From Agromyces luteolus (GTDB lineage: Bacteria; Actinomycetota; Actinomycetes; Actinomycetales; Microbacteriaceae): 64,000 nucleotides of DNA. Under the pieces are notes generated by a model. The model had not been told where the DNA came from, searched no databases, and worked only from the letters and a program-made list of their open reading frames with translations. Shown piece after piece: positions 48,194-57,367 of this stretch. The stretch's first letter is position 1. Each line of letters opens with the position of its first letter. Made by a program: the position numbers and the translations under genes. The stretch is from positions 403,630 through 467,629 of the forward strand of contig NZ_WODA01000002.1 of assembly GCF_009729855.1 (NCBI RefSeq), given 5' to 3'.

Positions 48194-49483
48194 GTGGCTG
48201 CACGGACAGGGCGGATGCGTCGGCTGGTCGCATCGGCGATGGCGTCTGCCGTCGTGGTCGCGGTGCTCGGCGCGTGCACCGCATCCGACAGCCCCTCCGC
48301 GGACTTCGACCAGGTCGAGGGCGGCTTCGCCGCCGAGGTCGCGGAGCAGCTGGACGCGACCCTCGCCGAAGCCGTCCGGCTGAGCGGGTCGAGCGGCGCC
48401 GTCGCCGGGGTGTGGGCGCCCTGGGCGGGCAGCTGGACCGCCGGGGTCGGCACGGTCGACCGCTCCGACGGCGCCGATCCGGTGACGACCGCCACGCGGT
48501 TCCAGCTGGCCGACGGAACGGGCGAGCTGACCTGCGCGGTGATGCTGCGGCTCGTGGACGCCGGCGTCGTCTCACTCGACGACCGGGTGTCCGACATGGT
48601 GAACGGCATCCCGGGCCTCGAGGGCATCACGCTCGAGCAGCTCTGCCGCAACCGCTCGGGCATCGCCGACTACTACGGCCCGCTCCGCGCCCACTTCGTG
48701 AAGAACCCGGAGCGGATCTGGCCCGCGAACGAGCTGCTCGCGAGCGGCCTCGCGGCCGGTCGGAAGGGAGACCCGGGCACGACCTGGGCGGAGTCCCGCA
48801 CCGGCATCCTGCTCCTGACCGCGGCGCTCGAGGAGCGGACCGGACGCTCCTGGTCGGAGCTCGCGGAGCAGTACGTGCTCGATCCCCTGGAGCTCGAGGA
48901 CACGTCGCTGCCCGCGGCGACCGACACGTCGTACGCCGATGCGCTCGGCGGCTACGCCGCGACGTACGCGGACGGCAAGCCGGCGTGCGATGCGATCGTC
49001 GACGTCTCGAAGCGCTCGAGCTCGATCGGCGGGACCGCCTCGGGCGCGCGCACGACGCTCACCGACGCGAAGGCCATCAGCGAGTCGTTCGCGACCGGCG
49101 CGATGTTCCAGGAGGCGACCGCGCGCGACGTGTGGACCCTCACGCCGTTCGGCGGCGACGCGCCCGGATGGCAGGCGCAGGGCATCGGCGCACAGCAGTA
49201 CGGGCCGCTGCGCGGCGTGGCCGGCGAGTCCATCGGCGCGCTCTCCGCGATGTTCACCGACCCGGCGACGGGCCTCACGGTCGTCGTCGCGCTGAACAAC
49301 TCCACGGGCGGCGAGACCCTCGTCCGCGAGGCGGCCTTCGCGCTCGCCTCCATCGCCTCGAAGGCGGCGCCGGCCGAGGGCCGCGACCGCCCGCTCGTCG
49401 AGCTCCCGTGGTCGCTCGAGCAGGCGACGCAGCGCATGACGGATGCCGCGCCGTGTCCGCTCCCGGACGAATCCGGCGAATGA
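48194..49483 (+). CDS. Serine beta-lactamase/DD-peptidase-fold lipoprotein without catalytic residues
   Basis: 429 residues from GTG 48194 (GCGGGGGG upstream; -10-like TACAAT further upstream). It has a signal peptide with lipobox VLGAC (C28). The body aligns by eye with D-Ala-D-Ala carboxypeptidase/class C beta-lactamase-like proteins: TRFQLADGTGELTCAVMLRL, VSLDDRVSDMV, LEQLCRNRSGIADYY, ERTGRSWSELAEQYVLDPLEL. However the SxxK motif is replaced (D107 for Ser, G110 for Lys) and the YxN motif reads E200-S-R202. It is therefore probably an exported pseudoenzyme, perhaps a binding or regulatory protein of the cell wall. Confidence 0.8.
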   Translation: MAARTGRMRRLVASAMASAVVVAVLGACTASDSPSADFDQVEGGFAAEVAEQLDATLAEAVRLSGSSGAVAGVWAPWAGSWTAGVGTVDRSDGADPVTTATRFQLADGTGELTCAVMLRLVDAGVVSLDDRVSDMVNGIPGLEGITLEQLCRNRSGIADYYGPLRAHFVKNPERIWPANELLASGLAAGRKGDPGTTWAESRTGILLLTAALEERTGRSWSELAEQYVLDPLELEDTSLPAATDTSYADALGGYAATYADGKPACDAIVDVSKRSSSIGGTASGARTTLTDAKAISESFATGAMFQEATARDVWTLTPFGGDAPGWQAQGIGAQQYGPLRGVAGESIGALSAMFTDPATGLTVVVALNNSTGGETLVREAAFALASIASKAAPAEGRDRPLVELPWSLEQATQRMTDAAPCPLPDESGE

Positions 49484-49567
49484 GACCTTGGACCCATCGG
49501 CGCCGTCCGGACGGGTCCAGAATGACGCCCACGAGGGGCGTGCCCCGCGACGGGGGGAGGCGTTCGC

Positions 49568-50407
49568 ATGTGCCGATGGCTGGCGTACTCGGGTGAGCCG
49601 CTGAGGACCTCCGCGGTGCTGCTCGATGCGAAGCACTCGCTCGTCGCGCAGTCGCTCGACTCGCCCCTCGGGGCCGAGACCGTGAACGGCGACGGGTTCG
49701 GGATCGGGTGGTACCCGCCGGGGGCGGTCGCGGGCAGCATCCCCGCCGTGTTCCACAGCACGGAGCCCGCCTGGAACGACGAGAACGTGCGCGAACTCGC
49801 GCGCGCGGTCGAGAGCCCGCTGTTCTTCAGCCACGTGCGCGCGGCCGCGGGCCCGCCGATCCAGCGGACGAACTGCCACCCGTTCCGCTGGGAGAACTGG
49901 CTGTTCATGCACAACGGGTTCCTGTCGGAGTTCGCCAAGGTCAAGCGCGAGCTCACCTTCGCGATCGATCCGTCGCTCTATCCGCACGTGACGGGCACGA
50001 CCGACTCGGAGGTCCTGTTCCACCTCGCGCTCACGAACGGGCTCGTCGACGATCCCGTCGCCGCGCTGCGCGCCACGGTCGACCTCGTGGAGCGCGTCGG
50101 CCGCGACCACGGCATCATGTTCCCGATGCAGGGCACCGTCGCGGTCGCCGACGGCGCGACGATCTGGGCGCTGCGCTACTCCACGCAGGGCCGGTCGCGG
50201 ACCCTGTTCCACTCGGCCGACATCCCGACGCTCCGCGAGATGTACCCGGATGCCGAGCGGCTGAGCGAGTTCGGCGAGCACGCCCACGTCGTCGTGTCCG
50301 AACCGCTGAACGACCTGCCGGGCGTCTTCATCGAGGTCCCGGAGTCCACGATCGCCATCCTCGACCGAGACGGATACCACCATGAGCCCTTCCGATCCGC
50401 AGCCTGA
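49568..50407 (+). CDS. Class II glutamine amidotransferase
   Basis: 279 residues. The N-terminal nucleophile Cys2 (MCRWLAYSG), GDGFGIGWY, FSHVRAA, NCHPFRWENWLFMHNG and TDSEVLFHLAL are typical of the class II (Ntn) glutaminase domain of YafJ/EgtC-like proteins. It lacks a second synthetase domain, so it presumably delivers ammonia to, or hydrolyses a gamma-glutamyl bond for, an unknown partner. No ergothioneine genes are next to it. GGGGGGAGG precedes ATG 49568. Its 3' end overlaps the MFS gene by 26 nt. Confidence 0.88.
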   Translation: MCRWLAYSGEPLRTSAVLLDAKHSLVAQSLDSPLGAETVNGDGFGIGWYPPGAVAGSIPAVFHSTEPAWNDENVRELARAVESPLFFSHVRAAAGPPIQRTNCHPFRWENWLFMHNGFLSEFAKVKRELTFAIDPSLYPHVTGTTDSEVLFHLALTNGLVDDPVAALRATVDLVERVGRDHGIMFPMQGTVAVADGATIWALRYSTQGRSRTLFHSADIPTLREMYPDAERLSEFGEHAHVVVSEPLNDLPGVFIEVPESTIAILDRDGYHHEPFRSAA

Positions 50408-52223
50408 GCCTCCCGCCCCGACTGCGGAGCCCGAGAGCGGCCCGCCGGCCGACGCACCCGCGCCCGAGGCATCCGCGCCCGAGGCATCCGCGTCGGACGC
50501 GCCCCCGAAGGCGTCGTGGGTCGTCGTCACGGCGCTCTCCTCCGCCCAGTTCGTCATGGTCCTCGACAGCACGGTCATGAACGTGTCGATCTCGCAGGTC
50601 GTCGAGGACCTCGACACGACGGTGTCGGCCATGCAGGCCGCGATCACGTTCTACACGCTCACCATGGCCGCGCTCATGCTCGTCGGCGCGAAGCTCGGCG
50701 ACGTGTGGGGCCGGCTGCGCGCCTTCGTGATCGGCGCGATCATCTACGCCGTCGGATCGCTCACGACGGCGCTCAGCCCGAACATCGCGGTGCTCTTCAC
50801 GGGCTGGTCGGTCATCGAGGGCGTGGGCGCGGTCCTCGTCATCCCGGCGATCGCGGCGCTCATCGCGGACAACTACGAGGGGCGGCAGCGCGTCACGGCC
50901 TTCGCGATGATCGGCGCCGCCTCGGGAGCGGCGGTCGCGGCGGGTCCGCTCATCGGCGGATTCCTGACGACCTACGCCTCCTGGCGGTACGTGTTCATCG
51001 GCGAGGTGGTCGTCATGGCCATCGTGGTGCTGTTCGCGCGGCGCATCGCCGACCGCCACGAGCCGGTGCGGGTCCGCATCGACGTCCTGAGCGTGCTCCT
51101 CTCGTCGGCCGGGCTCATCGCGGTCGTGCTGGGGATGCTGCAGAGCAAGACGTGGGGGTGGATCATCCCGCTGCAGTCGCCGGAGATCGGCGGCGTCGAG
51201 ATCGCCCCCCTCGGGGTCTCGCTCACGGCCTGGCTGGTCATCGCCGGCGTCGGGCTGCTCGCCTGGTTCGGGCTCCGGCAGCGGCGGCTCATCGAGTCCG
51301 GCCGCGAGCCGTTCCTCGACGTGCGGCTGCTGCGCATCGGGCGGCTTCGGAGCGGCCTCACCTCGCTCGGCGCGCAGTACGCGGTGACCGCGGGGCTGTT
51401 CTTCATGGTCCCGGTCTACCTCCAGATGACCCTCGGCCTGGACGCCCTGGAGACGGGGCTCCGCATCTTCCCGCTCTCGGTCTCGCTGATCCTGTTCTCG
51501 TTCGCCGGCACGCGCCTGTCCACCCGCTGGTCGCCCAAGCGGATCGTCGTCATCGGCCAGGTGGTGCTCGCGGCGGCCGGAGTGCTCCTGCTGGCCTCGG
51601 TCGACGAGGAGCTCAGGCAGCTCGCCTTCAGCGTCGGGATGTTCATCGCCGGCGCCGCACTCGGCCTCCTCGCGTCCCAGCTCGGCAACGTCAACATGTC
51701 GAGCGTCGGCCCGGAGAAGTCGAGCGAGGTCGGCGGCATGCAGGGCGTGTTCCAGAACCTCGGCTCGTCGCTCGGGACCGCGCTCATCGGCTCGATGCTG
51801 ATCAGCGCGCTCGCCACGTCGTTCTCGGGCGGGGTCGCGGCGAGCGACCTGCCGGGCGACGTCCGCACCGCCGTCGCCGAGGCCACGAGCGAGGGCGTCG
51901 AGCTCGTGCCGGCGTCGACCGTCGCCGAGATCGGGACCGACGCGGGGCTGTCCGACGACGACGCGGCCGAGCTCACGAGGGTCTACGGCGACGCGCAGCT
52001 CCAGGCCCTCCGGGTCGCGTTCGTCGGCCTCATCGCCATCGCGCTGCTCGCATTGCTGCTCTCGCGGCGCATCCCCGACGAGGTCGAGGGGCGCGCCTCG
52101 CCGCGCGCCGGGCGCGATGGGACCGAGCCCGGGGAGCCCGGGGAGCCAGAGGCGCCCGAGGAGCCAGAGGCGCCGGACGAGCCCGAGGGGACGGTCCCGC
52201 AGGAGATCGAGGAACGACCATGA
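50382..52223 (+). CDS. DHA2-family (EmrB/QacA-like) MFS drug transporter
   Basis: 613 residues with 14 predicted membrane helices. Characteristic motifs: QFVMVLDSTVMNVSISQVVEDL (helix 1, with the acidic Asp), GAKLGDVWGRLRAFVIGAI (motif A), and GPLIGGFLTTYASWRYVFIGEV (motif C of drug antiporters). Both ends are hydrophilic and rich in Pro, Glu and Ala. It probably exports drugs or organic cations by proton antiport; the substrate is unknown. The start overlaps the amidotransferase gene, and its stop overlaps the DUF2252 gene (ATGA). Confidence 0.9.
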   Translation: MSPSDPQPEPPAPTAEPESGPPADAPAPEASAPEASASDAPPKASWVVVTALSSAQFVMVLDSTVMNVSISQVVEDLDTTVSAMQAAITFYTLTMAALMLVGAKLGDVWGRLRAFVIGAIIYAVGSLTTALSPNIAVLFTGWSVIEGVGAVLVIPAIAALIADNYEGRQRVTAFAMIGAASGAAVAAGPLIGGFLTTYASWRYVFIGEVVVMAIVVLFARRIADRHEPVRVRIDVLSVLLSSAGLIAVVLGMLQSKTWGWIIPLQSPEIGGVEIAPLGVSLTAWLVIAGVGLLAWFGLRQRRLIESGREPFLDVRLLRIGRLRSGLTSLGAQYAVTAGLFFMVPVYLQMTLGLDALETGLRIFPLSVSLILFSFAGTRLSTRWSPKRIVVIGQVVLAAAGVLLLASVDEELRQLAFSVGMFIAGAALGLLASQLGNVNMSSVGPEKSSEVGGMQGVFQNLGSSLGTALIGSMLISALATSFSGGVAASDLPGDVRTAVAEATSEGVELVPASTVAEIGTDAGLSDDDAAELTRVYGDAQLQALRVAFVGLIAIALLALLLSRRIPDEVEGRASPRAGRDGTEPGEPGEPEAPEEPEAPDEPEGTVPQEIEERP

Positions 52224-53710
52224 GCACCACGTTCGGAGCGGACGGCGTCCCCCTCGACGGCGCGAGCGCGGACGGGGCCGCTGCGACCGGCATCGACGAG
52301 CTCGCCCCGCGCGACGACTTCGGCGCCCGCGCCTCGGCCGGCAGGGCCGCCCGGGCGCGTTCCCCACGGCGGTCGCACGCCGGCTGGACGCCGCCTCCGG
52401 ACCGGCCCGACCCGGTCGCCCTCCTCGAGGAGCAGGCGATCACGCGCGTACCCGAGCTCGTGCCGATCCGCTATGCGCGCATGGCGCGCACGCCGTTCGA
52501 CTTCTTCCGCGGCGCCGCGCTCATCATGGCGGCGGACCTCGCGACGACCCCGGTCTCGGGCATCACCGCGCAGATCTGCGGGGACGCCCACCTGTCGAAC
52601 TTCGGCGTGTTCGCCTCGCCCGAGCGCGACCTCGTCTTCGACATCAACGACTTCGACGAGACGCTGCCCGGGCCGTGGGAGTGGGACCTCAAGCGGCTCG
52701 CCGCGAGCCTCGAGGTCGCCGGCCGCCACCGCGGCTTCACGGTGGAGGACCGTCGGAGGATCGTCCTCGGCGCCGCCGCGGCGTACCGGCGGCAGATGCG
52801 CCGGTCGGCCCGCGAGCGCGTGCTCGAGGCCTGGTACGACCGGCTCGACGCCGACGAGATCCGCGTCCGGCTGCGACGCGCACGCGAGGCGAACCGCGTC
52901 GGCAAGGCGCAGGTCAAGCGCACCGAGGCCGTGCTCGCGAAGTCGCGGACGCGCGACAGCGTCCGCGCATTCTCGAAGCTCGTGGCGATCGAGGGCGGCC
53001 GGATGCGGATCATCGCCGACCCGCCGCTCATCGTCCCGGTCGAGGACCTGGTCGCTGCCGGCCTCGAGGACGCCGACATCGAGCGGATCGTCCGTGGCAT
53101 CCTGCGGGGCTACCGGACGACGCTGCGACTGCCTCGGCATCCGGTCGACGAGTACGAGTACGTGCACATGGCCCGGAAGGTCGTGGGCGTCGGCAGCGTC
53201 GGCACGCGTGCCTGGATCGTGCTGCTCCGCGGCCGGGGCGACGACGATCCGCTGATCCTCCAGGCGAAGCAGGCCGAGGCGTCGGTGCTCGAGCGGTTCC
53301 TCCCGGCGAGCCGGTACGCGCAGCACGGCGAACGGGTCGTGCAGGGCCAGCGCCTGATGCAGTCCGCGAGCGACCTGTTCCTCGGGTGGCAGCGCGTCAC
53401 CGGCGTCGACGGCGTCGAGCGCGACTTCTACATCCGGCAGCTCCACGACTGGAAGGGGTCGGCCGACATCGAGAACCAGCAGCCGGTCGGCGCGGCCATG
53501 TACGCCGAGGCCTGCGGCGAGACGCTCGCCCGCGCGCACGCCCGGGCCGGCGACCGGGTGGCGATCGCCGAGTACCTCGGCTCGTCCGACCGGTTCGACC
53601 GCGCGATCCTCGCCTTCGCGGAGGACTACGCCGACCAGAACGACCGCGACTTCGCCGCCTTCACCGCCGCCATCGCCTCCGGGCGGCTGCCGGTCGCCGA
53701 GCGATTCTGA
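52220..53710 (+). CDS. DUF2252-domain protein
   Basis: 496 residues. DUF2252 features: YARMARTPFDFFRGAALIMAADL, CGDAHLSNFGVFASPERDLVFDINDFDET (a kinase-like HxxN...D.ND pattern), LKRLAASLEVAGRH and YIRQLHDWKGSADIE. Such proteins look like distant aminoglycoside phosphotransferase/kinase-fold members, but their activity is not established. It is translationally coupled to the MFS gene by a 4-nt overlap. The N-terminal 60 residues are low complexity. Confidence 0.88.
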   Translation: MSTTFGADGVPLDGASADGAAATGIDELAPRDDFGARASAGRAARARSPRRSHAGWTPPPDRPDPVALLEEQAITRVPELVPIRYARMARTPFDFFRGAALIMAADLATTPVSGITAQICGDAHLSNFGVFASPERDLVFDINDFDETLPGPWEWDLKRLAASLEVAGRHRGFTVEDRRRIVLGAAAAYRRQMRRSARERVLEAWYDRLDADEIRVRLRRAREANRVGKAQVKRTEAVLAKSRTRDSVRAFSKLVAIEGGRMRIIADPPLIVPVEDLVAAGLEDADIERIVRGILRGYRTTLRLPRHPVDEYEYVHMARKVVGVGSVGTRAWIVLLRGRGDDDPLILQAKQAEASVLERFLPASRYAQHGERVVQGQRLMQSASDLFLGWQRVTGVDGVERDFYIRQLHDWKGSADIENQQPVGAAMYAEACGETLARAHARAGDRVAIAEYLGSSDRFDRAILAFAEDYADQNDRDFAAFTAAIASGRLPVAERF

Positions 53711-53856
53711 CCGCTCGAGGGCGAGGTGCGGCGGATGGCGCCGGCGCGCTCGCCGAACGGAGGCTGCGGCATCCGCCCCGCCCTTGGTAGCGTTCAGTCG
53801 TTCGGGTCGCACGGCGATGACGCCGCGACCGCAGGCGACGGGCCGGGGAGGCGCGA

Positions 53857-55458
53857 ATGTCGGCAACCGCAGGCGAGCACGGGGCGGCGCAGCCGCGCGA
53901 GATGTGGACGGGGCAGGTCGGCTTCATCCTGTCGGCGATCGGGTCGGCCGTGGGGCTCGGCAACATCTGGCGCTTCCCGGGCGTCGCATACGAGAACGGC
54001 GGCGGCGCGTTCCTGATCCCCTACCTCGTGGCGCTCGTGACCGCGGGGATCCCGATCCTGTTCCTCGACTACGCGCTCGGGCACCGGTTCCGCGGCGCGG
54101 CCCCGACCGCCTTCCGCCGGCTCGGCGGAGGGCGCCTGAAGTGGCTCGAGAGCCTCGGCTGGTTCCAGGTCATGATCTGCTTCGTGATCGCGCTGTACTA
54201 CACGGTCGTGATCGCGTGGGCGGCGAGCTACTTCGTGTTCTCGTTCGACCTCCGCTGGGGCGACGACACCGCGGGCTTCCTCGTCGGCGAGTACCTGCAG
54301 GTGGGCGACCCCGGGTTCTCGTTCACGTTCGTCCCGGCCGTCCTCATCCCCCTGGTGATCATCTGGATCGCCGCGATCGTCGTGCTCGCGTTCGGCGTCG
54401 CGCGCGGCGTGCAGCGCATCAACGTGATCTTCCTGCCGCTGCTGGTCGTCGCGTTCGCCGCCCTCGTCATCCGCTCGCTCTTCCTCGACGGCGCCGGCGA
54501 CGGGCTGAACGCGCTGTTCACGCCGGACTTCTCGGCGCTCGCCGACCCGAACGTCTGGATCGCGGCGTACAGCCAGATCTTCTTCTCGCTCTCGATCGCG
54601 TTCGGGATCATGATCACGTACGCCTCCTACCGGAAGCGGCGCGCGAACCTCACGACGCCGGGCCTGGTGGTCGCGTTCGCGAACTCGTCGTTCGAGATCC
54701 TCGCCGGCATCGGCGTGTTCGCCACGCTCGGCTTCTTCGCGTTCCAGCAGGGCGTCGACGTCGCCGAGCTGGAGGGCCTCACGGGCGTCGGGCTCTCGTT
54801 CATCACCTTCCCCGCGATCGTCTCGCAGATGCCCGGCGGGCCGATCTTCGGCATCCTCTTCTTCGGCTCCCTGGCCATGGCCGGGTTCACGTCGCTGCTC
54901 TCGGTGCTGCAGGTCGTGTCGGCCGGGTTCCAGGAGAAGTTCGGGCTCTCCCCGCGCCAGGCGGCCACGCGGGTGGGCATCGTCTCGATGCTCCTCTCGG
55001 TGCTGCTCTTCTCGACGACGACGGGGCTCATCGCGCTCGACACGGTCGACAACTGGGCGAACAACATCGGCATCGTGCTCTCGGCGGTGCTCGCCGGGAT
55101 CTTCGCGTTCTGGGTGCTGCGCAAGGGGCCCGAGCTCCGGTACCACCTGAACGCGGTCTCGACGTTCCGGGTCGGCGGGGTGTGGACGCTGCTGGCCGGC
55201 ATCCTCGCCCCGATCGTGCTCGGCTACATGCTGATCCAGCGGATCGTGTCGCTCCTCGTCGAGGGCTACGGCGGGTACCCGGAGTGGTACCTCGCCGTCG
55301 TGGGCTGGGGCACGGTCGTCTTCTTCATCGTCGCCGCGCTCGTGCTGACCGGCGTCCGGTGGCGGCGCAGCCCCGATGCGTTCCGGCCGTGGCCGCCACT
55401 GCCCGAGCGGATGTCGCAGGCTGATGCCACCACGACGACGGAGGGGGGCCGGTCATGA
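53857..55458 (+). CDS. Sodium-dependent neurotransmitter:sodium symporter-family transporter (MetP-like)
   Basis: 533 residues with 11-12 helices. Helix 1 carries the sodium- and substrate-binding stretch FILSAIGSAVGLGNIWRFP, then ENGGGAFLIPYLVAL. Also seen are FFSLSIAFGIMITYASY, LAGFTSLLSVLQ-type segments and GFQEKFGLSPRQAA. The adjacent small-subunit gene identifies it as a MetP-like transporter (methionine/alanine import in corynebacteria). GGGGAGG precedes the ATG. The stop overlaps the small gene by 4 nt (ATGA). Confidence 0.88.
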   Translation: MSATAGEHGAAQPREMWTGQVGFILSAIGSAVGLGNIWRFPGVAYENGGGAFLIPYLVALVTAGIPILFLDYALGHRFRGAAPTAFRRLGGGRLKWLESLGWFQVMICFVIALYYTVVIAWAASYFVFSFDLRWGDDTAGFLVGEYLQVGDPGFSFTFVPAVLIPLVIIWIAAIVVLAFGVARGVQRINVIFLPLLVVAFAALVIRSLFLDGAGDGLNALFTPDFSALADPNVWIAAYSQIFFSLSIAFGIMITYASYRKRRANLTTPGLVVAFANSSFEILAGIGVFATLGFFAFQQGVDVAELEGLTGVGLSFITFPAIVSQMPGGPIFGILFFGSLAMAGFTSLLSVLQVVSAGFQEKFGLSPRQAATRVGIVSMLLSVLLFSTTTGLIALDTVDNWANNIGIVLSAVLAGIFAFWVLRKGPELRYHLNAVSTFRVGGVWTLLAGILAPIVLGYMLIQRIVSLLVEGYGGYPEWYLAVVGWGTVVFFIVAALVLTGVRWRRSPDAFRPWPPLPERMSQADATTTTEGGRS

Positions 55459-55622
55459 CCGGGACGGCGATCTTCTTCCTCGTGCTCGCGATCGTGCTCG
55501 TGTGGGGCGGGTTCACGGTGAGCGTGCTCGCCCTCAGCAGGAAGCCCGACCGGCACGACTTCCCGCCCGGCGGGGAGGACGACCACCGCGAGGACATCGG
55601 CCCGGTCGAGCGGGACACGTAG
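55455..55622 (+). CDS. metS: NSS transporter small subunit (MetS-like)
   Basis: 55 residues: one membrane helix (AIFFLVLAIVLVWGGFTVSVLAL), then a short charged tail (SRKPDRHDFPPGGEDDHRED). In corynebacteria the 60-residue MetS is required together with the NSS protein MetP for methionine and alanine uptake. The 4-nt overlap with the upstream transporter gene supports the same pairing. It is short enough to be missed by length cut-offs. Confidence 0.85.
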   Translation: MTGTAIFFLVLAIVLVWGGFTVSVLALSRKPDRHDFPPGGEDDHREDIGPVERDT

Positions 55623-55713
55623 CCGCCGCGGGCGCAACCCCCTGAGCCGTCGCGTCGACTCGCGGCATACTGTGGGGACCTCCGCGGGCGCGGAGGCCGA
55701 GAGGAGGTGCGCC

Positions 55714-56568
55714 GTGGCCGAACCCGAGGCCGGGACGCAGGGGAGCGAGGCGCCGGGCGCCCCGCGGACGGACGCGGACGGGAACGGAGCCGACCGGCCG
55801 GGGCGCTGGCGGCGGTTCCACGAGCGGTTCATCGTCGAGGAGCGGTACCTGTCGTCGAGGGCGCGCCGCAACCTGTACGTCACCGCCGCCGCGCTCGTCG
55901 TCGTGGGGCTCGTCGGGTTCTTCGTCGTGCTCGACTCGATCCTCGAGTCCGACGACCTCTCGTACATCGACGCGCCGATCGAGGCGTGGTTCGACTCCGG
56001 CCGCGACGACTGGCTGACGGTCTTCATGATCGTGCTCGCCGTCGGCTTCGGCCCGATCGCGATGCCCATCGTCATCCTCGTGACGACGGTGGCGTGGGGC
56101 GTGTTCGCGAAGCACGCCTGGCGACCGCTGCTCCTCGCGGGCGGCATGATCCTCGGCGTGATCACGGTCCAGCTGCTCGCACCGCTCATCGACCGCGAGA
56201 GGCCCCCGGCCGACGAGATGCTGTTCGGCTACGACCCGAGCTCGTCGTTCCCGTCCGGCCACGTCATGGGCGTCGCCGACTTCCTCTTCATCGGGACCTA
56301 CCTCGTGTTCTCGCGGCACCGCCGTCCCGTCATCACGACGCTGGCGTTCGCCGCGGCCGCGGTCGTGGTGCTGCTCACCGCGGCCTGCCGCATCTACCTC
56401 GGCTACCACTGGGCGACGGACGCGCTCGGCTCGATCTTCCTGTCGCTCGTGGTCCTCGGCCTCGTGATCGGCGTCGACACGTGGCGCACGGTCCGCGTCG
56501 GCACGTCCGAGCAGATCGCCGAGTCCGACCGGCGGCCGGAGGCGTGGGGGCGCGATGAGCGGCGCTGA
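55714..56568 (+). CDS. PAP2-family membrane phosphatase 1
   Basis: 284 residues. After a hydrophilic N-terminus come six helices with the phosphatase motifs: LIDRERPP (motif 1), SSFPSGHVMG (motif 2) and CRIYLGYHWATD (motif 3), so the catalytic His and Asp are present. It probably hydrolyses lipid phosphates such as phosphatidic acid or undecaprenyl pyrophosphate. GAGGAGGTGCGCC decides GTG 55714. Overlaps the next PAP2 gene by 14 nt. Confidence 0.9.
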   Translation: MAEPEAGTQGSEAPGAPRTDADGNGADRPGRWRRFHERFIVEERYLSSRARRNLYVTAAALVVVGLVGFFVVLDSILESDDLSYIDAPIEAWFDSGRDDWLTVFMIVLAVGFGPIAMPIVILVTTVAWGVFAKHAWRPLLLAGGMILGVITVQLLAPLIDRERPPADEMLFGYDPSSSFPSGHVMGVADFLFIGTYLVFSRHRRPVITTLAFAAAAVVVLLTAACRIYLGYHWATDALGSIFLSLVVLGLVIGVDTWRTVRVGTSEQIAESDRRPEAWGRDERR

Positions 56569-57325
56569 CGCCGGCGACGCGGGACCGGGGGCGCCGCCGC
56601 CCGGCGACGCGACCGACCATGAGCGCGCGCAGGGAGGCCATCACGCCCACGCCCCGACGCCGCTCCGCGTCAGTCGGCGCCCCTGGCTCGCGGCGGGCAT
56701 CATCGCGCTCATCGCCGTCGCGCTCGTCGGCACGGTGATCGTGTACTCGGAGCGACGGCCGTTCGGCTTCGAGCTCGACCTGATGACCGCGCTCGCCGCA
56801 GCGCGGACTCCGGCGGTCACCTCCGGTGCCCTCGCGCTCGACCTGCTGGGCGGCGGAGTCCTCTCGAACGTGGTCCTCCCGATCGTCATCGTCGCGGGGC
56901 TCCTGCTCTGGCGGCGTCCGTGGGCGGCCCTCTACTTCGGCATCGCCGCGCTCGCGAGCGCCGGCGTGACGCGGCTCGTGAAGGTGCTGGTCGGCCGGGT
57001 GCGACCCGAGGACATCCTGGTGCAGCCCGACTTCGGATCGTTCCCTTCGGGGCACAGCTCGGCCGCCGCGCTCATCGCGACGGCGTTGGGGCTCGTGTTC
57101 ATGCGCACCTGGGTGTGGGTCGTCGGCATCGCGTGGACCGTGCTCATGATGCTCAGCCGCATGTACCTCGGCGCGCACTGGCTGAGCGACACGATCGGCG
57201 GCGCGCTCGTCGGCGCGGGCGTCGCGCTCATCGTGTGGGCGCCGCTCGCGTACCGCCTCTACCGCGAGAACCGGCTGCCGCACCCCCCGATCTGGCGATC
57301 GGTCGACACGTCGGCGAAGGCCTGA
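56555..57325 (+). CDS. PAP2-family membrane phosphatase 2
   Basis: 256 residues. Motifs KVLVGRVRPED, SFPSGHSSAAAL and SRMYLGAHWLSDTIGG give a complete PAP2 active site. The N-terminus (about 40 residues) is His/Pro/Gly-rich and cytoplasmic. It is paralogous to the preceding gene but divergent, so the tandem pair is an old duplication or pairing and not a recent copy. Start ATG 56555 lies inside the upstream gene. Confidence 0.9.
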   Translation: MSGADAGDAGPGAPPPGDATDHERAQGGHHAHAPTPLRVSRRPWLAAGIIALIAVALVGTVIVYSERRPFGFELDLMTALAAARTPAVTSGALALDLLGGGVLSNVVLPIVIVAGLLLWRRPWAALYFGIAALASAGVTRLVKVLVGRVRPEDILVQPDFGSFPSGHSSAAALIATALGLVFMRTWVWVVGIAWTVLMMLSRMYLGAHWLSDTIGGALVGAGVALIVWAPLAYRLYRENRLPHPPIWRSVDTSAKA

Positions 57326-57367
57326 CGCGCGGCCGCGGCATCCGCCATCATCGGAACCGGAGGCCGA

